This document shows positions 45,203-54,427 of a stretch of DNA of 64,000 nt, piece after piece (position 1 is the first letter of the stretch; every line of letters starts with the position of its first letter). The notes under the pieces are model-generated. The model saw only the letters and a program-made list of their open reading frames with translations, did no database searches and had not been told where the DNA came from. Origin of the DNA: Mediterraneibacter catenae (GTDB lineage Bacteria; Bacillota; Clostridia; Lachnospirales; Lachnospiraceae); assembly GCF_008691045.1 (NCBI RefSeq), contig NZ_VMSO01000002.1, positions 62,001-126,000 on the forward strand. The letters run 5' to 3'. Position numbers and translations under genes: made by a program.

Positions 45203-46369
45203 ATGATCGTGCGCAGACTGGAACAGAGCGAACACGGAAAGACCCGTTCTTTGTGGGAAGAAGTGTTTACAGAAGATACGAGTGCTTTCCTGGATTATTA
45301 CTATTATATCAAGACAAAAGATAATCAGATTTATGTTGTGGAAGAGGATGGACAGATATGTTCTATGCTCCAGCTTAACCCCTATCTGCTGAAGATAGAA
45401 GAGAGCGAACGGCCGTCAGCATATATTATCGCGGTAGCGACAAAAGAGGAATACCGCGGACGCGGGTTTATGGGAAATCTTCTGAGACAGGCACTGAATG
45501 ATATGTATACGGCAAAGGTGCCGTTTACTTTTCTGATGCCGGCCGCTGAGGCGATTTATACACCGTATGATTTCCGCTTTATTTACTCACAGCGTATAGG
45601 CATTCAGGATATTTCTTCCAATGTAGCCAGTGGTAAAGGAACTACGGTCCGAAACTGTACTTTCACGGATGCTGCTGTCTGGAACGCGGAAGAAATGGCA
45701 GCCTTTTTCAACAGCTATTTTGCAGATGTTTGGCAGGTACATGCGATTCGGGACAGCTCTTATTATCAGACGATGATCATGGAACAGCAGAGCGAAAGAG
45801 GCGGTGTCCGGCTGATCAGAGAAAACGGTGACCTTAAAGGGATTTATGCCTATGCGGCGGAAGACGGTCTTGAGATTCGGGAGCCCTTGTACCTTCCGGG
45901 ATATGAAGATGCCTTCATCAGTTCGGTCCGCGAGCTTGCCGGAGTGACCGGAGAAAGCGGGAAAAGGTGTGAGAGTGCAAAGATCTATGCATGCCCGGAA
46001 TATATGTCAGCAGAGAATAAGCCGATCATCATGGCAAGGGTTGTCTGCCTTCCGGAATTTCTCAAAGCCCTGAAAACAGATTCAAAGACTTCTGTGGACT
46101 GTTCATTTGCGGTGATCGACCCGATCATTTATCAGAACAGTCGTGTATGGCGTATTGCGAGCGGTGTGGATGAGACTGGGCTGGATGTACGGGAAACCGA
46201 GGATTCCGAAGGCGTACTTCCGATTGATGCGCTCACCGAGTTAATGTTCGGGCGTATTGGAATACAGGAGCTGCAGCGTCGGGAGGGCGTTATTATGACG
46301 GAACATCTGGCCGGGGAGCTGGAGAAGATTACAAAACTCACAAAAGTATTTCTCAATGAGGTTGTCTGA
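45203..46369 (+). CDS. GNAT acetyltransferase, Eis-like
   Basis: A 388-residue protein. The N-terminal GNAT domain has the acetyl-CoA loop VATKEEYRGRGFMGNLL (about 76-92) and PAAEAIYTPYDFRFIY. The C-terminal half resembles the SCP2-like part of Eis-type enzymes. The acceptor is unknown. GAGGAG precedes the ATG. Confidence 0.85.
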   Translation: MIVRRLEQSEHGKTRSLWEEVFTEDTSAFLDYYYYIKTKDNQIYVVEEDGQICSMLQLNPYLLKIEESERPSAYIIAVATKEEYRGRGFMGNLLRQALNDMYTAKVPFTFLMPAAEAIYTPYDFRFIYSQRIGIQDISSNVASGKGTTVRNCTFTDAAVWNAEEMAAFFNSYFADVWQVHAIRDSSYYQTMIMEQQSERGGVRLIRENGDLKGIYAYAAEDGLEIREPLYLPGYEDAFISSVRELAGVTGESGKRCESAKIYACPEYMSAENKPIIMARVVCLPEFLKALKTDSKTSVDCSFAVIDPIIYQNSRVWRIASGVDETGLDVRETEDSEGVLPIDALTELMFGRIGIQELQRREGVIMTEHLAGELEKITKLTKVFLNEVV

Positions 46370-46378
46370 AGCTGCATG

Positions 46379-46407
46379 TTGACAAAAGCGAAAAATTTTC
46401 ATAATAT
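46379..46407 (+). promoter_or_regulatory. Promoter of the cysE T-box leader
   Basis: Perfect TTGACA (46379-46384), 17 bp, TAATAT (46402-46407), directly after the GNAT gene. Confidence 0.8.
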
Positions 46408-46413
46408 AAGGTA

Positions 46414-46688
46414 TATGTGGGATAAAAGTAAAGGCTGTGAACGGAAAGAGTAGCAGATTCAGAAGCTCTCAGAGAGAGGATGCCGCCGGCTGAAAGCATC
46501 CTTGTGCAGAGAATATGTGAAGTGCGTCCGGGAGCTGACCCTGTGAAATGCGGAAAAGCCAAAGTAGCAGGGGACGTATTGCATACGTTACATGCTGTCA
46601 GAGTGAAAGAAGAATTTCTTTTAAATAGAGTGGAACCGCGGATATGACTTCGTCTCTTGTTTGAGACGGAGTTATTTTATTCTATAGG
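46414..46688 (+). promoter_or_regulatory. T-box riboswitch, cysteine-specific
   Basis: A leader RNA that reads uncharged tRNA-Cys. The T-box sequence AGAGTGGAACCGCGG is at 46627-46641. Stem I has AGAGTA on the 5' side and a GGATGCCGCCGGCTG apical part. The specifier codon is best read as TGC (Cys) at 46523-46525, followed by the usual GGGAGC-type segment. The terminator follows the T-box. It precedes cysE-cysS, matching the specifier. Confidence 0.88.
46647..46682 (+). terminator. T-box terminator (alternative to antiterminator)
   Basis: ACTTCGTCTC (46647-46656) pairs with GAGACGGAGT (46663-46672), followed by TATTTTATT. The T-box antiterminator would compete with it. Confidence 0.8.
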
Positions 46689-46751
46689 ACAGTACAGAGG
46701 ATTTCCCTATAGAAAAAGGTATTCCGTGTCAATTTTAACGAGGAGAAAAAT

Positions 46752-47438
46752 ATGGGTATAATATCTTATGTCAAAGAAGAGATACAGGTGATCCGAGAGC
46801 GGGATCCGGCTATCAAATCCAACATGGAAGTCTTTTTATATCCCAGTTTCCGGGTGATCCTGCGATACCGCCTGGCACATAAGCTGTATCTGAAAGGACA
46901 CTATTTCTGGGCAAGATGGATCTCCCAGAGAGGAGCGCGCAAGACAGGGATCGAGATCCATCCCGGCGCGACTATAGGCAGGGGGCTTTTTATAGACCAC
47001 GGCAGCGGAGTTATCATCGGCGAGACGACGGTCATCGGCGACAATGTTACCCTGTATCAGGGAGTAACGCTCGGCGGAACGGGAAAAGAGCAGGGGAAAC
47101 GCCACCCGACATTAGAAGATAATGTAATGGTGAGCGCCGGAGCCAAGATACTCGGCTCATTCACGATCGGAGAAAATTCCAAGATAGGGGCCGGATCTGT
47201 CGTCCTTGAAGAAGTGCCGCCTAACTGTACTGTCGTAGGAGTGCCTGGGCGTATCGTACGCATGGATAATAAGAAAGTGCCTCGTCTTGACATGGATCAG
47301 GTACATCTTCCTGATCCTGTGCTGAATGATATCAGAAAACTTCAGGATGAGAATATCAGATTACACAACGAACTGAGAAATCTTATGAAAGAGCTCAGAT
47401 GTATAGAAAAGAAAGGAGAAGACGATGAAGATCTATAA
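46752..47438 (+). CDS. cysE: Serine O-acetyltransferase
   Basis: Makes O-acetylserine from serine and acetyl-CoA, the first step to cysteine. The 228-residue protein has the left-handed beta-helix hexapeptide repeats ([20 protein letters not shown], then [16 protein letters not shown]). The C-terminal coiled region after 190 is longer than in many EpsC-type enzymes. GAGGAG precedes the ATG, and the end overlaps cysS by 14 bp. Controlled by the cysteine T-box. Confidence 0.95.
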   Translation: MGIISYVKEEIQVIRERDPAIKSNMEVFLYPSFRVILRYRLAHKLYLKGHYFWARWISQRGARKTGIEIHPGATIGRGLFIDHGSGVIIGETTVIGDNVTLYQGVTLGGTGKEQGKRHPTLEDNVMVSAGAKILGSFTIGENSKIGAGSVVLEEVPPNCTVVGVPGRIVRMDNKKVPRLDMDQVHLPDPVLNDIRKLQDENIRLHNELRNLMKELRCIEKKGEDDEDL

Positions 47439-48831
47439 TACAATGTCAAAGAGAAAGGAAGAATTTGTACCTCTCGAGGAGGGGAAAGTGAAGATGTATG
47501 TATGCGGCCCGACCGTTTACAACTTCATTCATATCGGAAATGCCCGTCCGATGATCGTTTTTGATACTGTGAGAAGATACTTTGAGTACAAAGGATATGA
47601 TGTGAACTTTGTGTCAAACTTTACGGATGTGGATGACAAGATCATCAAGAAAGCGATTGAGGAGGGCGTGACAGCAGATGAAATCTCCAAACGCTACATT
47701 GCGGAATGTAAAAAAGACATGGATGCCATGAACATCAAACCAGCTACAAAGAATCCGCTTGCGACAGAAGAAATCTGCGGCATGGTGGACATGATCCAGA
47801 CACTGATCGACAAGGGTTATGCATACGAGAAAAACGGAACCGTATATTATCGCACGAGAAAATTTAAGGATTACGGTAAGCTTTCTCATAAGAATCTGGA
47901 TGACCTGCAGTCGGGCGGAAGAACACTCCTTGTTACGGGAGAGGACGAGAAGGAAGATCCGCTTGATTTCGTTCTCTGGAAACCGAAGAAAGAAGGAGAG
48001 CCCGCATGGAAATCTCCGTGGAGCGAAGGTCGTCCGGGCTGGCATATTGAGTGCTCGGAGATGTCGAAAAAATATCTCGGCGAACAGATTGATATCCATG
48101 CCGGCGGCGAAGATCTGATCTTCCCACATCATGAAAATGAGATCGCACAGAGTGAAGCTGCCAATGGCAAGGAATTTGCAAAATACTGGATGCATAATGG
48201 ATTCCTCAACATTGACAACCGCAAGATGTCAAAATCACTGGGCAATTTCTTCACAGTACGGGAAATCAGTGAAAAATATGATCTGCAGATCCTGCGCTTT
48301 TTCATGTTAAGTGCACATTACAGAAGCCCGCTCAACTTCAGTGCAGATCTGATGGAAGCTGCAAAGACAAGTCTGGAGCGTATTCTCACGGCAGCAGAGA
48401 ATCTCAGATTCCTCTCTAAAAATGCCGACGCCGGCGCCCTTACGGAAGAGGAAGAAGCGCTGCTTACTGATTCTGACAAATATGTACAGGGCTTCGAGGA
48501 GGCAATGGATGACGATTTCAATACAGCGGACGCTATCGCTTCGGTATTTGAACTCGTGAAATTTATCAACACGACTGCAGACGGAAGCAGATCGAAAGAA
48601 TATCTTGACGGTCTGTACGAAAAGCTTTTCAGACTGACAGACGTTCTTGGAATCATTGTTGAGAAGAAAGAAGAAATGCTGGACGAAGAAATCGAAGCTT
48701 TGATCGAGAAGCGGCAGGCAGCGAGAAAAGAGAGAAACTTTGCACTGGCTGATCAGATCAGGGATGAACTGCTTGCCAAAGGGATCATCCTGGAGGATAC
48801 CAGAGAAGGAGTAAAATGGAAAAAAGCTTAG
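47425..48831 (+). CDS. cysS: Cysteinyl-tRNA synthetase
   Basis: A 468-residue class I synthetase. Zinc Cys27 is in VCGPTVYN, the HIGH motif is HIGN at 36-39, and KMSKS is at about 267-271 ([10 protein letters not shown]). GAAAGGAG precedes the ATG inside the cysE end. It is second in the T-box operon and overlaps mrnC by 16 bp. Confidence 0.97.
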   Translation: MKIYNTMSKRKEEFVPLEEGKVKMYVCGPTVYNFIHIGNARPMIVFDTVRRYFEYKGYDVNFVSNFTDVDDKIIKKAIEEGVTADEISKRYIAECKKDMDAMNIKPATKNPLATEEICGMVDMIQTLIDKGYAYEKNGTVYYRTRKFKDYGKLSHKNLDDLQSGGRTLLVTGEDEKEDPLDFVLWKPKKEGEPAWKSPWSEGRPGWHIECSEMSKKYLGEQIDIHAGGEDLIFPHHENEIAQSEAANGKEFAKYWMHNGFLNIDNRKMSKSLGNFFTVREISEKYDLQILRFFMLSAHYRSPLNFSADLMEAAKTSLERILTAAENLRFLSKNADAGALTEEEEALLTDSDKYVQGFEEAMDDDFNTADAIASVFELVKFINTTADGSRSKEYLDGLYEKLFRLTDVLGIIVEKKEEMLDEEIEALIEKRQAARKERNFALADQIRDELLAKGIILEDTREGVKWKKA

Positions 48832-49277
48832 AACACGGATTTGAGCACTATATCGCCGGAATTCCGGGCATGGCACAGGCGGACCCTAAGACGGTATCAC
48901 CTCTTGTGCTTGCCTATATCGGCGACTGTGTATTTGACCTTATTATTAAACTGATGGTAGCAGGGAAGGGTAACCGTCAGGTACACAAGCTGCATGAAGA
49001 GACAAGCCATTATGTGCAGGCATCTTCCCAGTCTTACATGATGCGTTCCATGCAGGAACACCTCACGGAACAGGAACATGCAGTATATCGCAGAGGACGA
49101 AATGCGAGAAGCGTTACGCCGGCGAAAAACCAGTCTATTACAGATTACAGGAGAGCTACAGGATTCGAGGCTCTGATCGGTTATCTCTACCTGAACCATG
49201 AATATGAGAGACTGACAGAACTTGTGACGATCGGACTCAAAAGTATGGAAGAAAGAAATTTGAAAGAGGACGAATAA
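48816..49277 (+). CDS. mrnC: Mini-ribonuclease III
   Basis: A 153-residue RNase III-like enzyme lacking the dsRNA-binding domain; in Bacillus it matures 23S rRNA. The catalytic segment is [15 protein letters not shown], and the second half has [15 protein letters not shown] and [11 protein letters not shown]. It starts inside cysS and its stop shares a base with the rlmB ATG, so the operon is tightly coupled. Confidence 0.92.
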   Translation: MEKSLEHGFEHYIAGIPGMAQADPKTVSPLVLAYIGDCVFDLIIKLMVAGKGNRQVHKLHEETSHYVQASSQSYMMRSMQEHLTEQEHAVYRRGRNARSVTPAKNQSITDYRRATGFEALIGYLYLNHEYERLTELVTIGLKSMEERNLKEDE

Positions 49278-50056
49278 TGCAGGATATCAAAAGAGAGAAT
49301 ACAGAAAATCAGAATGACCACACACTGGTGATTGAAGGCCGCAATGCCGTACTTGAGGCTTTTCGCTCGGGCAGAACGATCGACAAGCTGTTTGTGCTGG
49401 ACGGATGCCAGGACGGGCCGGTCCGCACGATCGTACGAGAAGGAAAGAAGCACGGAAGCCTGCTGAGTTTTGTAAGCAGAGAGCGCTTGAACCAGCTTTC
49501 ACAGACAGGGAAGCATCAGGGTGTGATCGCATATGCGGCCGCTTATGATTATTCAGAGATCGACGATATGCTGAAGCTTGCAGAGGAGAGGGGAGAAGAT
49601 CCTTTCCTTCTTCTCCTGGACGGGATAGAGGATCCCCACAATCTCGGAGCGATCATACGGACAGCTAATATTGCGGGTGCCCACGGCGTCATCATTCCAA
49701 AACGCCGTGCTGTCGGGCTCACAGCTACAGTTGCAAAGACATCTGCGGGAGCGCTCAATTACACACCGGTTGCAAAAGTTACAAATCTGGTCAAGACGAT
49801 CGAAGAACTCAAGGAAAAGGGGTTGTGGTTTGTCTGTGCGGATATGGACGGCGAGACTATGTATGACCTGAATCTGACAGGGCCTATCGGACTTGTGGTA
49901 GGAAATGAGGGCGAAGGTGTAAGCCGTCTCGTAAAAGAAAAATGTGATTTTATTGCGGGTATTCCGATGAAAGGCGAGATTACTTCCCTTAATGCGTCTG
50001 TTGCAGGAGGAATCCTTGCATATGAGATAGTGAGACAGAGGTTGAGCAGACAATAA
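49277..50056 (+). CDS. rlmB: 23S rRNA guanosine-2'-O-methyltransferase, TrmH/RlmB type
   Basis: A 259-residue SpoU/TrmH methyltransferase. The N-terminal RNA-binding part begins VIEGRNAVLEAFRSGRTIDK. The SPOUT domain has DGIEDPHNLGAIIRTANIAG, GLVVGNEGEGVSRLV and SLNASVAGGILAYE, which form the knot. It probably methylates G2251 of 23S rRNA. Confidence 0.93.
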   Translation: MQDIKRENTENQNDHTLVIEGRNAVLEAFRSGRTIDKLFVLDGCQDGPVRTIVREGKKHGSLLSFVSRERLNQLSQTGKHQGVIAYAAAYDYSEIDDMLKLAEERGEDPFLLLLDGIEDPHNLGAIIRTANIAGAHGVIIPKRRAVGLTATVAKTSAGALNYTPVAKVTNLVKTIEELKEKGLWFVCADMDGETMYDLNLTGPIGLVVGNEGEGVSRLVKEKCDFIAGIPMKGEITSLNASVAGGILAYEIVRQRLSRQ

Positions 50057-50073
50057 AGCCGGGACGGTGAATC

Positions 50074-50697
50074 ATGAGGAAATATGACAGAATGACAGAC
50101 GAACAGCTTATCAATGAGCTAAGATCCGGCGACCAGGGCATTATGGATTATATTATGGATAAATATAAATCTATGGTGCGAAAGAAGGCACGGGCTATGT
50201 TTCTTCTCGGAGGTGAGAACGAGGATCTTATACAGGAGGGGATGATCGGCCTGATCAAAGCGGTCCGTGATTATGATCCGGTTTTGGGGAATTCTTTCTC
50301 CAGCTTTGCGGAACTGTGTGTGTCGCGTCAGATGTACAGCGCGATCGAGGCGTCGAAACGGAAAAAGCACCTGCCGCTCAATCACTATATTTCATTGTAT
50401 GAAGAAAGTGAGAACCATCAGGATGGAGGAAATAAGATGCAGCTGATCGATATGATCGAGCCGGAGCAGGAGAATGATCCGGAGGCGCTTTATTTCAGCA
50501 GGGAATATACGGAAGCCTTTATCGAGCAGCTCAAGGAGATGTTAAGTCCTTTTGAAAATCATGTGTTGTATCTCCACCTCATGGGGACAGATTATAAAAA
50601 GATTGCGGAAATCCTGGAGAAGAGTCCAAAATCCATCGACAATGCAATCCAGAGAATAAGAGGAAAGGCGGAGAAAATGCTCCGCCGGGGGGATTAG
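50074..50697 (+). CDS. sigH: RNA polymerase sigma factor SigH (Spo0H)
   Basis: A 207-residue sigma-70 family factor for early sporulation and stationary phase. Region 2 contains DLIQEGMIGLIKAVRDYDP and SFSSFAELCVSRQMYSAIEA; region 4 contains YKKIAEILEKSPKSIDNAIQ. The neighbourhood cysE-cysS-mrnC-rlmB-sigH is the Bacillus order without yacP (rae1), supporting the SigH call over other small sigma factors. It starts 17 bp after rlmB. Confidence 0.9.
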   Translation: MRKYDRMTDEQLINELRSGDQGIMDYIMDKYKSMVRKKARAMFLLGGENEDLIQEGMIGLIKAVRDYDPVLGNSFSSFAELCVSRQMYSAIEASKRKKHLPLNHYISLYEESENHQDGGNKMQLIDMIEPEQENDPEALYFSREYTEAFIEQLKEMLSPFENHVLYLHLMGTDYKKIAEILEKSPKSIDNAIQRIRGKAEKMLRRGD

Positions 50698-50767
50698 CGC
50701 AGACAGCCGCAAGAGCAGTTCTGTGTAAATTACAATGTACAGACAAGAAATAGAAGGAGACAAAAGA

Positions 50768-51619
50768 ATGAAAAAAGCTGCAAATTACGGAATGGCTGTC
50801 CTCGTGTTCGCAATTACAATGGTTCTGATGAATGGTTCAGCGATACTGCTGTCACTGGGCACATCGATATTTGGAATGTTTATCGGCGGATATAACGGAG
50901 CGGATATGACCTATAATTTTCTTATGGACAATCTGAATCTGTATTCCTGCATGATCTATGTGATAACGGGAACAGTTTTTCTGCTGTGGTATTATTTTGT
51001 GTTTATTGAACCTGCGGGATTAAATAAGTTTGTAAATGCGCAGACAGGAAAGCTCAGCCCTGTGTGCTTTATTTGGCTTGTTCCACTGGCGTTTGCCGTC
51101 CAGCATGCCATTTCACTGCTTATAGGGGCAATCGCGATGATCGCACCGTCAGCAATGGAGAGTTATACTGAGCTTGTAGATTCTTCAGGCCTGACAGAGT
51201 ATTCACCTGTATGGGTGATCGCGACGCTGATACTTCCGCCTCTGGTAGAAGAGATGATTTTCCGCGGGCTGATCCTGCAGTATTTGAGAAAAGCCGGCGC
51301 CTGCTTCATAGTGGCAAACCTGCTCCAGTCTGTTCTCTTCGGCATATTCCATATGAATCTTGTGCAGGGAGTCTATGCTGCTTTTCTGGGATTTTTGCTC
51401 GGATATCTGGCCTGGCGTTATCAAAGCCTGATTGTGCCGATGGCAATGCACGCACTGTTTAACTTCTTCGGAACGGCGGTGATCGAGTTTGAAAATGCGT
51501 TTCTGCCGGATTTTCTTCTGGGACTTATTATTCTTGCAAGCGTACCGCTTACAGCAATCGTGCTTGTAATGATGCATTTCGGGATTGGTGAGAAAAAGAA
51601 AGGAAAACAGGAAAGATGA
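50768..51619 (+). CDS. CPBP-family intramembrane metalloprotease
   Basis: A 283-residue multi-span membrane protein with the CPBP (Rce1/abortive infection-like) motifs: [10 protein letters not shown] (motif 1), [11 protein letters not shown] (motif 2) and [11 protein letters not shown] (motif 3). AGAAGGAG precedes the ATG. The substrate is unknown; relatives act in peptide maturation or self-immunity. The end overlaps dtd as ATGA. Confidence 0.9.
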   Translation: MKKAANYGMAVLVFAITMVLMNGSAILLSLGTSIFGMFIGGYNGADMTYNFLMDNLNLYSCMIYVITGTVFLLWYYFVFIEPAGLNKFVNAQTGKLSPVCFIWLVPLAFAVQHAISLLIGAIAMIAPSAMESYTELVDSSGLTEYSPVWVIATLILPPLVEEMIFRGLILQYLRKAGACFIVANLLQSVLFGIFHMNLVQGVYAAFLGFLLGYLAWRYQSLIVPMAMHALFNFFGTAVIEFENAFLPDFLLGLIILASVPLTAIVLVMMHFGIGEKKKGKQER

Positions 51620-52062
51620 GATTTGTGATTCAAAGGGTAAAAGAGGCGTCTGTGAGTGTGGACCGGCAAGTGATCGGAGCGATAGGAAAAGGGTATCTTG
51701 TGTTGATCGGCGTCTCCGACAGTGACACAAAACAGACCGCGGACAAGATGATAAAGAAAATGATCGGGCTTCGGATATTTGAAGACGAAAACGGGAAGAC
51801 CAACCTGTCCCTGGCGGACGTGGACGGCAGCCTGCTGCTTGTTTCACAATTTACACTGTACGCGAACTGTAAGAAGGGAAACAGGCCGAGCTTTATCGAA
51901 GCCGGATCGCCAGATAAGGCGAACGAACTTTATGAATATATAATCGGGGAATGTAAAAAGTCTGTACCGGAGGTACAGACGGGAAGTTTCGGAGCAGAGA
52001 TGGAAGTAAGCCTGATAAATGACGGCCCGTTTACTATCCTTCTGGATTCTGAAAAACTGTAA
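51616..52062 (+). CDS. dtd: D-aminoacyl-tRNA deacylase
   Basis: A 148-residue enzyme that hydrolyses D-amino acids off tRNA. Catalytic-region motifs are [17 protein letters not shown] (Thr nucleophile region) and [12 protein letters not shown]. It is translationally coupled to the CPBP gene and ends 16 bp before a convergent tRNA-Thr. Confidence 0.96.
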   Translation: MRFVIQRVKEASVSVDRQVIGAIGKGYLVLIGVSDSDTKQTADKMIKKMIGLRIFEDENGKTNLSLADVDGSLLLVSQFTLYANCKKGNRPSFIEAGSPDKANELYEYIIGECKKSVPEVQTGSFGAEMEVSLINDGPFTILLDSEKL

Positions 52063-52078
52063 AAAGACAAAAAAATAA

Positions 52079-52151
52079 AGCTGTCTAGGGGACTTGAACC
52101 CCCGACCTCCGCCTTACCAAGGCGACGCGCTACCGACTGCGCCAAGACAGC
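52079..52151 (-). tRNA. tRNA-Thr (anticodon GGU)
   Basis: On the minus strand: acceptor GCTGTCT/AGACAGC, D-arm GCGC...GCGC, anticodon stem TCGCC/GGCGG with loop TTGGTAA, T-arm GGGGG/CCCCT-type, discriminator T. Length is 73 nt with no encoded CCA. It converges on dtd, and the A-rich plus strand before it (T-rich on its own strand) should terminate it. Confidence 0.93.
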
Positions 52152-52181
52152 TTACTGCGTATGCTTTCATACGCAAAGATT

Positions 52182-52211
52182 AATATACACCAGTTCGTCT
52201 TATATTGTCAA
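52182..52211 (-). promoter_or_regulatory. Promoter of tRNA-Thr
   Basis: On the minus strand, perfect TTGACA (52206-52211), 18 bp, TATATT (52182-52187). A GCGTATG/CATACGC hairpin (52157-52174) lies between it and the tRNA, perhaps for 5' processing. Confidence 0.8.
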
Positions 52212-52316
52212 GAGAAAAATGCAATGATTCCTGTCATTTTCTTTTTTCGCAGAAGGTATATGTTATACTAAAAAACACAGTGGTGTTTCAGGTGTTATGG
52301 TACTCCGGAGGAAAAT

Positions 52317-52679
52317 ATGAAAATAGGAAGAGAGGAGCTTGAGGACTTAAGAGAGGGACTGGAGAGATTAACAGATTTTATCAGAAATATGGAGCAGGGA
52401 GAACTGCCGTATTTTTACCGGTATTTTGATACGATGAAGAACAACATTGAGATTTTTTTCTGGATGGACGGTGAAGATATAGAAGATTTTCTGCCGGTGC
52501 TCGAGAGAGACTGGGAAGCATCACACACAACGGTTATCGGAGTACAGAATTATGATATCCGGAAAGAACATCCGGATCTTGATCCTGTATTATGCATATA
52601 TTTTGCTGGGCTTCTGTCAAATGTCGGGCGATTTTTCGAATACAGGACTGCGGAGCGGCCTGCGTTCACGAGACCGTAA
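52317..52679 (+). CDS. Hypothetical protein, 120 residues
   Basis: A small acidic soluble protein. The N-terminal part is helical (GREELEDLREGLERLTDFIR). The middle carries DGEDIEDFLPVLERDWEA, and near the end is the hydrophobic stretch LCIYFAGLLSNVGRFFEY. No signal or metal motif is seen and I do not recognise the family. GGAGG lies 6 nt before the ATG and a TATACT box about 55 bp upstream, so it is probably real. It precedes glnS in the same direction. Confidence 0.65.
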   Translation: MKIGREELEDLREGLERLTDFIRNMEQGELPYFYRYFDTMKNNIEIFFWMDGEDIEDFLPVLERDWEASHTTVIGVQNYDIRKEHPDLDPVLCIYFAGLLSNVGRFFEYRTAERPAFTRP

Positions 52680-52686
52680 GATTTCC

Positions 52687-52715
52687 TTGTGGTCATTTGC
52701 ATTTTATGGTAAGAT
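52687..52715 (+). promoter_or_regulatory. Promoter of glnS
   Basis: TTGTGG (52687-52692), 17 bp, TAAGAT (52710-52715), 38 bp before the ATG. Confidence 0.5.
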
Positions 52716-52753
52716 AACTTTCATGAATGTTTGCGTTATTAGAGGAGGAGACA

Positions 52754-54424
52754 ATGGAAAACGAAACTGTTTCAAAGAATTTTATAGAACAGGAAATAGA
52801 CAAAGATCTTGCAGAAGGTGTTTATGATCATGTATGTACGAGATTTCCACCTGAGCCGAACGGCTATCTCCATATCGGACATGCCAAGTCGATTCTTTTA
52901 AATTACGGACTTGCCCAGGAGTACGGCGGAACGTTCCACATGAGATTTGATGATACAAATCCTACGAAAGAGAAGATGGAGTTTGTAGACTCGATCAAAG
53001 AAGATATTAAATGGCTCGGTGCGGATTGGGGTGAGCACCTCTATTTTGCATCTGATTATTTCGATCAGATGTATGAATGTGCTGTCAAGCTGATTAAAAA
53101 GGGCAAAGCATTTGTCTGTGATCTTACTGCGGAAGAGATGAGAGAATACCGCGGCACTCTGACGGAACCGGGAAAAGAGAGTCCTTACCGCAACCGTTCT
53201 GTGGAGGAGAACCTGAAGCTTTTTGAAGAAATGCGGGAAGGGAAATATAAGGACGGAGAAAAAGTTCTTCGCGCCAAGATTGATATGGCATCTCCGAATA
53301 TCAACATGCGTGACCCGATCATTTATCGTGTGGCACACATGACTCACCACAATACCGGCGATAAATGGTGCATCTACCCGATGTATGATTTTGCTCATCC
53401 GATCGAGGATGCTATTGAAGGGATTACACATTCTATCTGTACACTTGAGTTCGAAGATCACAGACCGCTCTACGACTGGGTAGTTCGTGAATGTGAGTTT
53501 AAAAATCCGCCGAGACAGATCGAATTCGCAAAACTGTATCTGACTAATGTGGTGACAGGTAAGCGCTATATCAAGAAACTGGTAGAAGACGGGATCGTTG
53601 ACGGATGGGATGACCCGCGTCTGGTGTCTATAGCGGCGCTTCGCAGACGTGGATTTACACCGGAGTCGATTAAGATGTTCATTGATCTGTGTGGTGTTTC
53701 AAAGGCGCAGAGTTCTGTAGATTATGCGATGCTTGAGTACTGTATCCGTGAGGACCTCAAGATGAAGAAACCGCGTATGATGGCTGTCCTTGATCCGATC
53801 AAACTGGTCATTGACAATTATCCGGAAGATCAGATTGAGTATCTGGACGTGGCGAATAATCTTGAAAACGAAGAACTGGGAAGCAGAAAGGTTCCGTTTG
53901 GGCGTGAACTTTATATTGAGAGAGAAGACTTTATGGAGGAACCTCCTAAGAAATATTTCCGCCTGTTCCCGGGAAATGAAGTACGTCTGATGCACGCTTA
54001 TTTTGTAAAATGCGTAAGCTATGAAAAGGACGAGAACGGCAAAGTGACGGTCGTGCACTGCACATACGATCCTGAGACAAAAGCAGGAAGCGGATTTACC
54101 GGAAGAAAAGTAAAAGGTACGATACATTGGGTGCCGGCCTCCCATGCGGTGAAAGCAGAAGTGCGCCTGTATGAAAATCTCATCGATGAGGAAAAAGGTG
54201 TATACAATAAAGAGGACGGATCCCTGAACCTGAATCCTAATTCTCTTATCGTGATAAAAGATGCTTTTGTAGAACCGAGCTTTGAGGGATACGGAGCATA
54301 TGACAGTTTCCAGTTTGTACGCAATGGATACTACTGTATCGATGCGCATGACTCTAAACCGGAACAGCTTGTATTCAACAGGATCGTGTCACTTAAGAGC
54401 TCATTTAAACTGCCGAAGAAGTAA
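52754..54424 (+). CDS. glnS: Glutaminyl-tRNA synthetase
   Basis: A 556-residue class I synthetase. HIGH appears as [15 protein letters not shown] (about 33-47); the catalytic core includes [19 protein letters not shown]. Where the E. coli enzyme has MSKR (KMSKS-like), this one has [11 protein letters not shown], a relaxed motif. The C-terminal beta-barrel anticodon domain is present ([15 protein letters not shown]). ATG 52754 has GGAGGAG upstream. Confidence 0.96.
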   Translation: MENETVSKNFIEQEIDKDLAEGVYDHVCTRFPPEPNGYLHIGHAKSILLNYGLAQEYGGTFHMRFDDTNPTKEKMEFVDSIKEDIKWLGADWGEHLYFASDYFDQMYECAVKLIKKGKAFVCDLTAEEMREYRGTLTEPGKESPYRNRSVEENLKLFEEMREGKYKDGEKVLRAKIDMASPNINMRDPIIYRVAHMTHHNTGDKWCIYPMYDFAHPIEDAIEGITHSICTLEFEDHRPLYDWVVRECEFKNPPRQIEFAKLYLTNVVTGKRYIKKLVEDGIVDGWDDPRLVSIAALRRRGFTPESIKMFIDLCGVSKAQSSVDYAMLEYCIREDLKMKKPRMMAVLDPIKLVIDNYPEDQIEYLDVANNLENEELGSRKVPFGRELYIEREDFMEEPPKKYFRLFPGNEVRLMHAYFVKCVSYEKDENGKVTVVHCTYDPETKAGSGFTGRKVKGTIHWVPASHAVKAEVRLYENLIDEEKGVYNKEDGSLNLNPNSLIVIKDAFVEPSFEGYGAYDSFQFVRNGYYCIDAHDSKPEQLVFNRIVSLKSSFKLPKK

Positions 54425-54427
54425 TAT

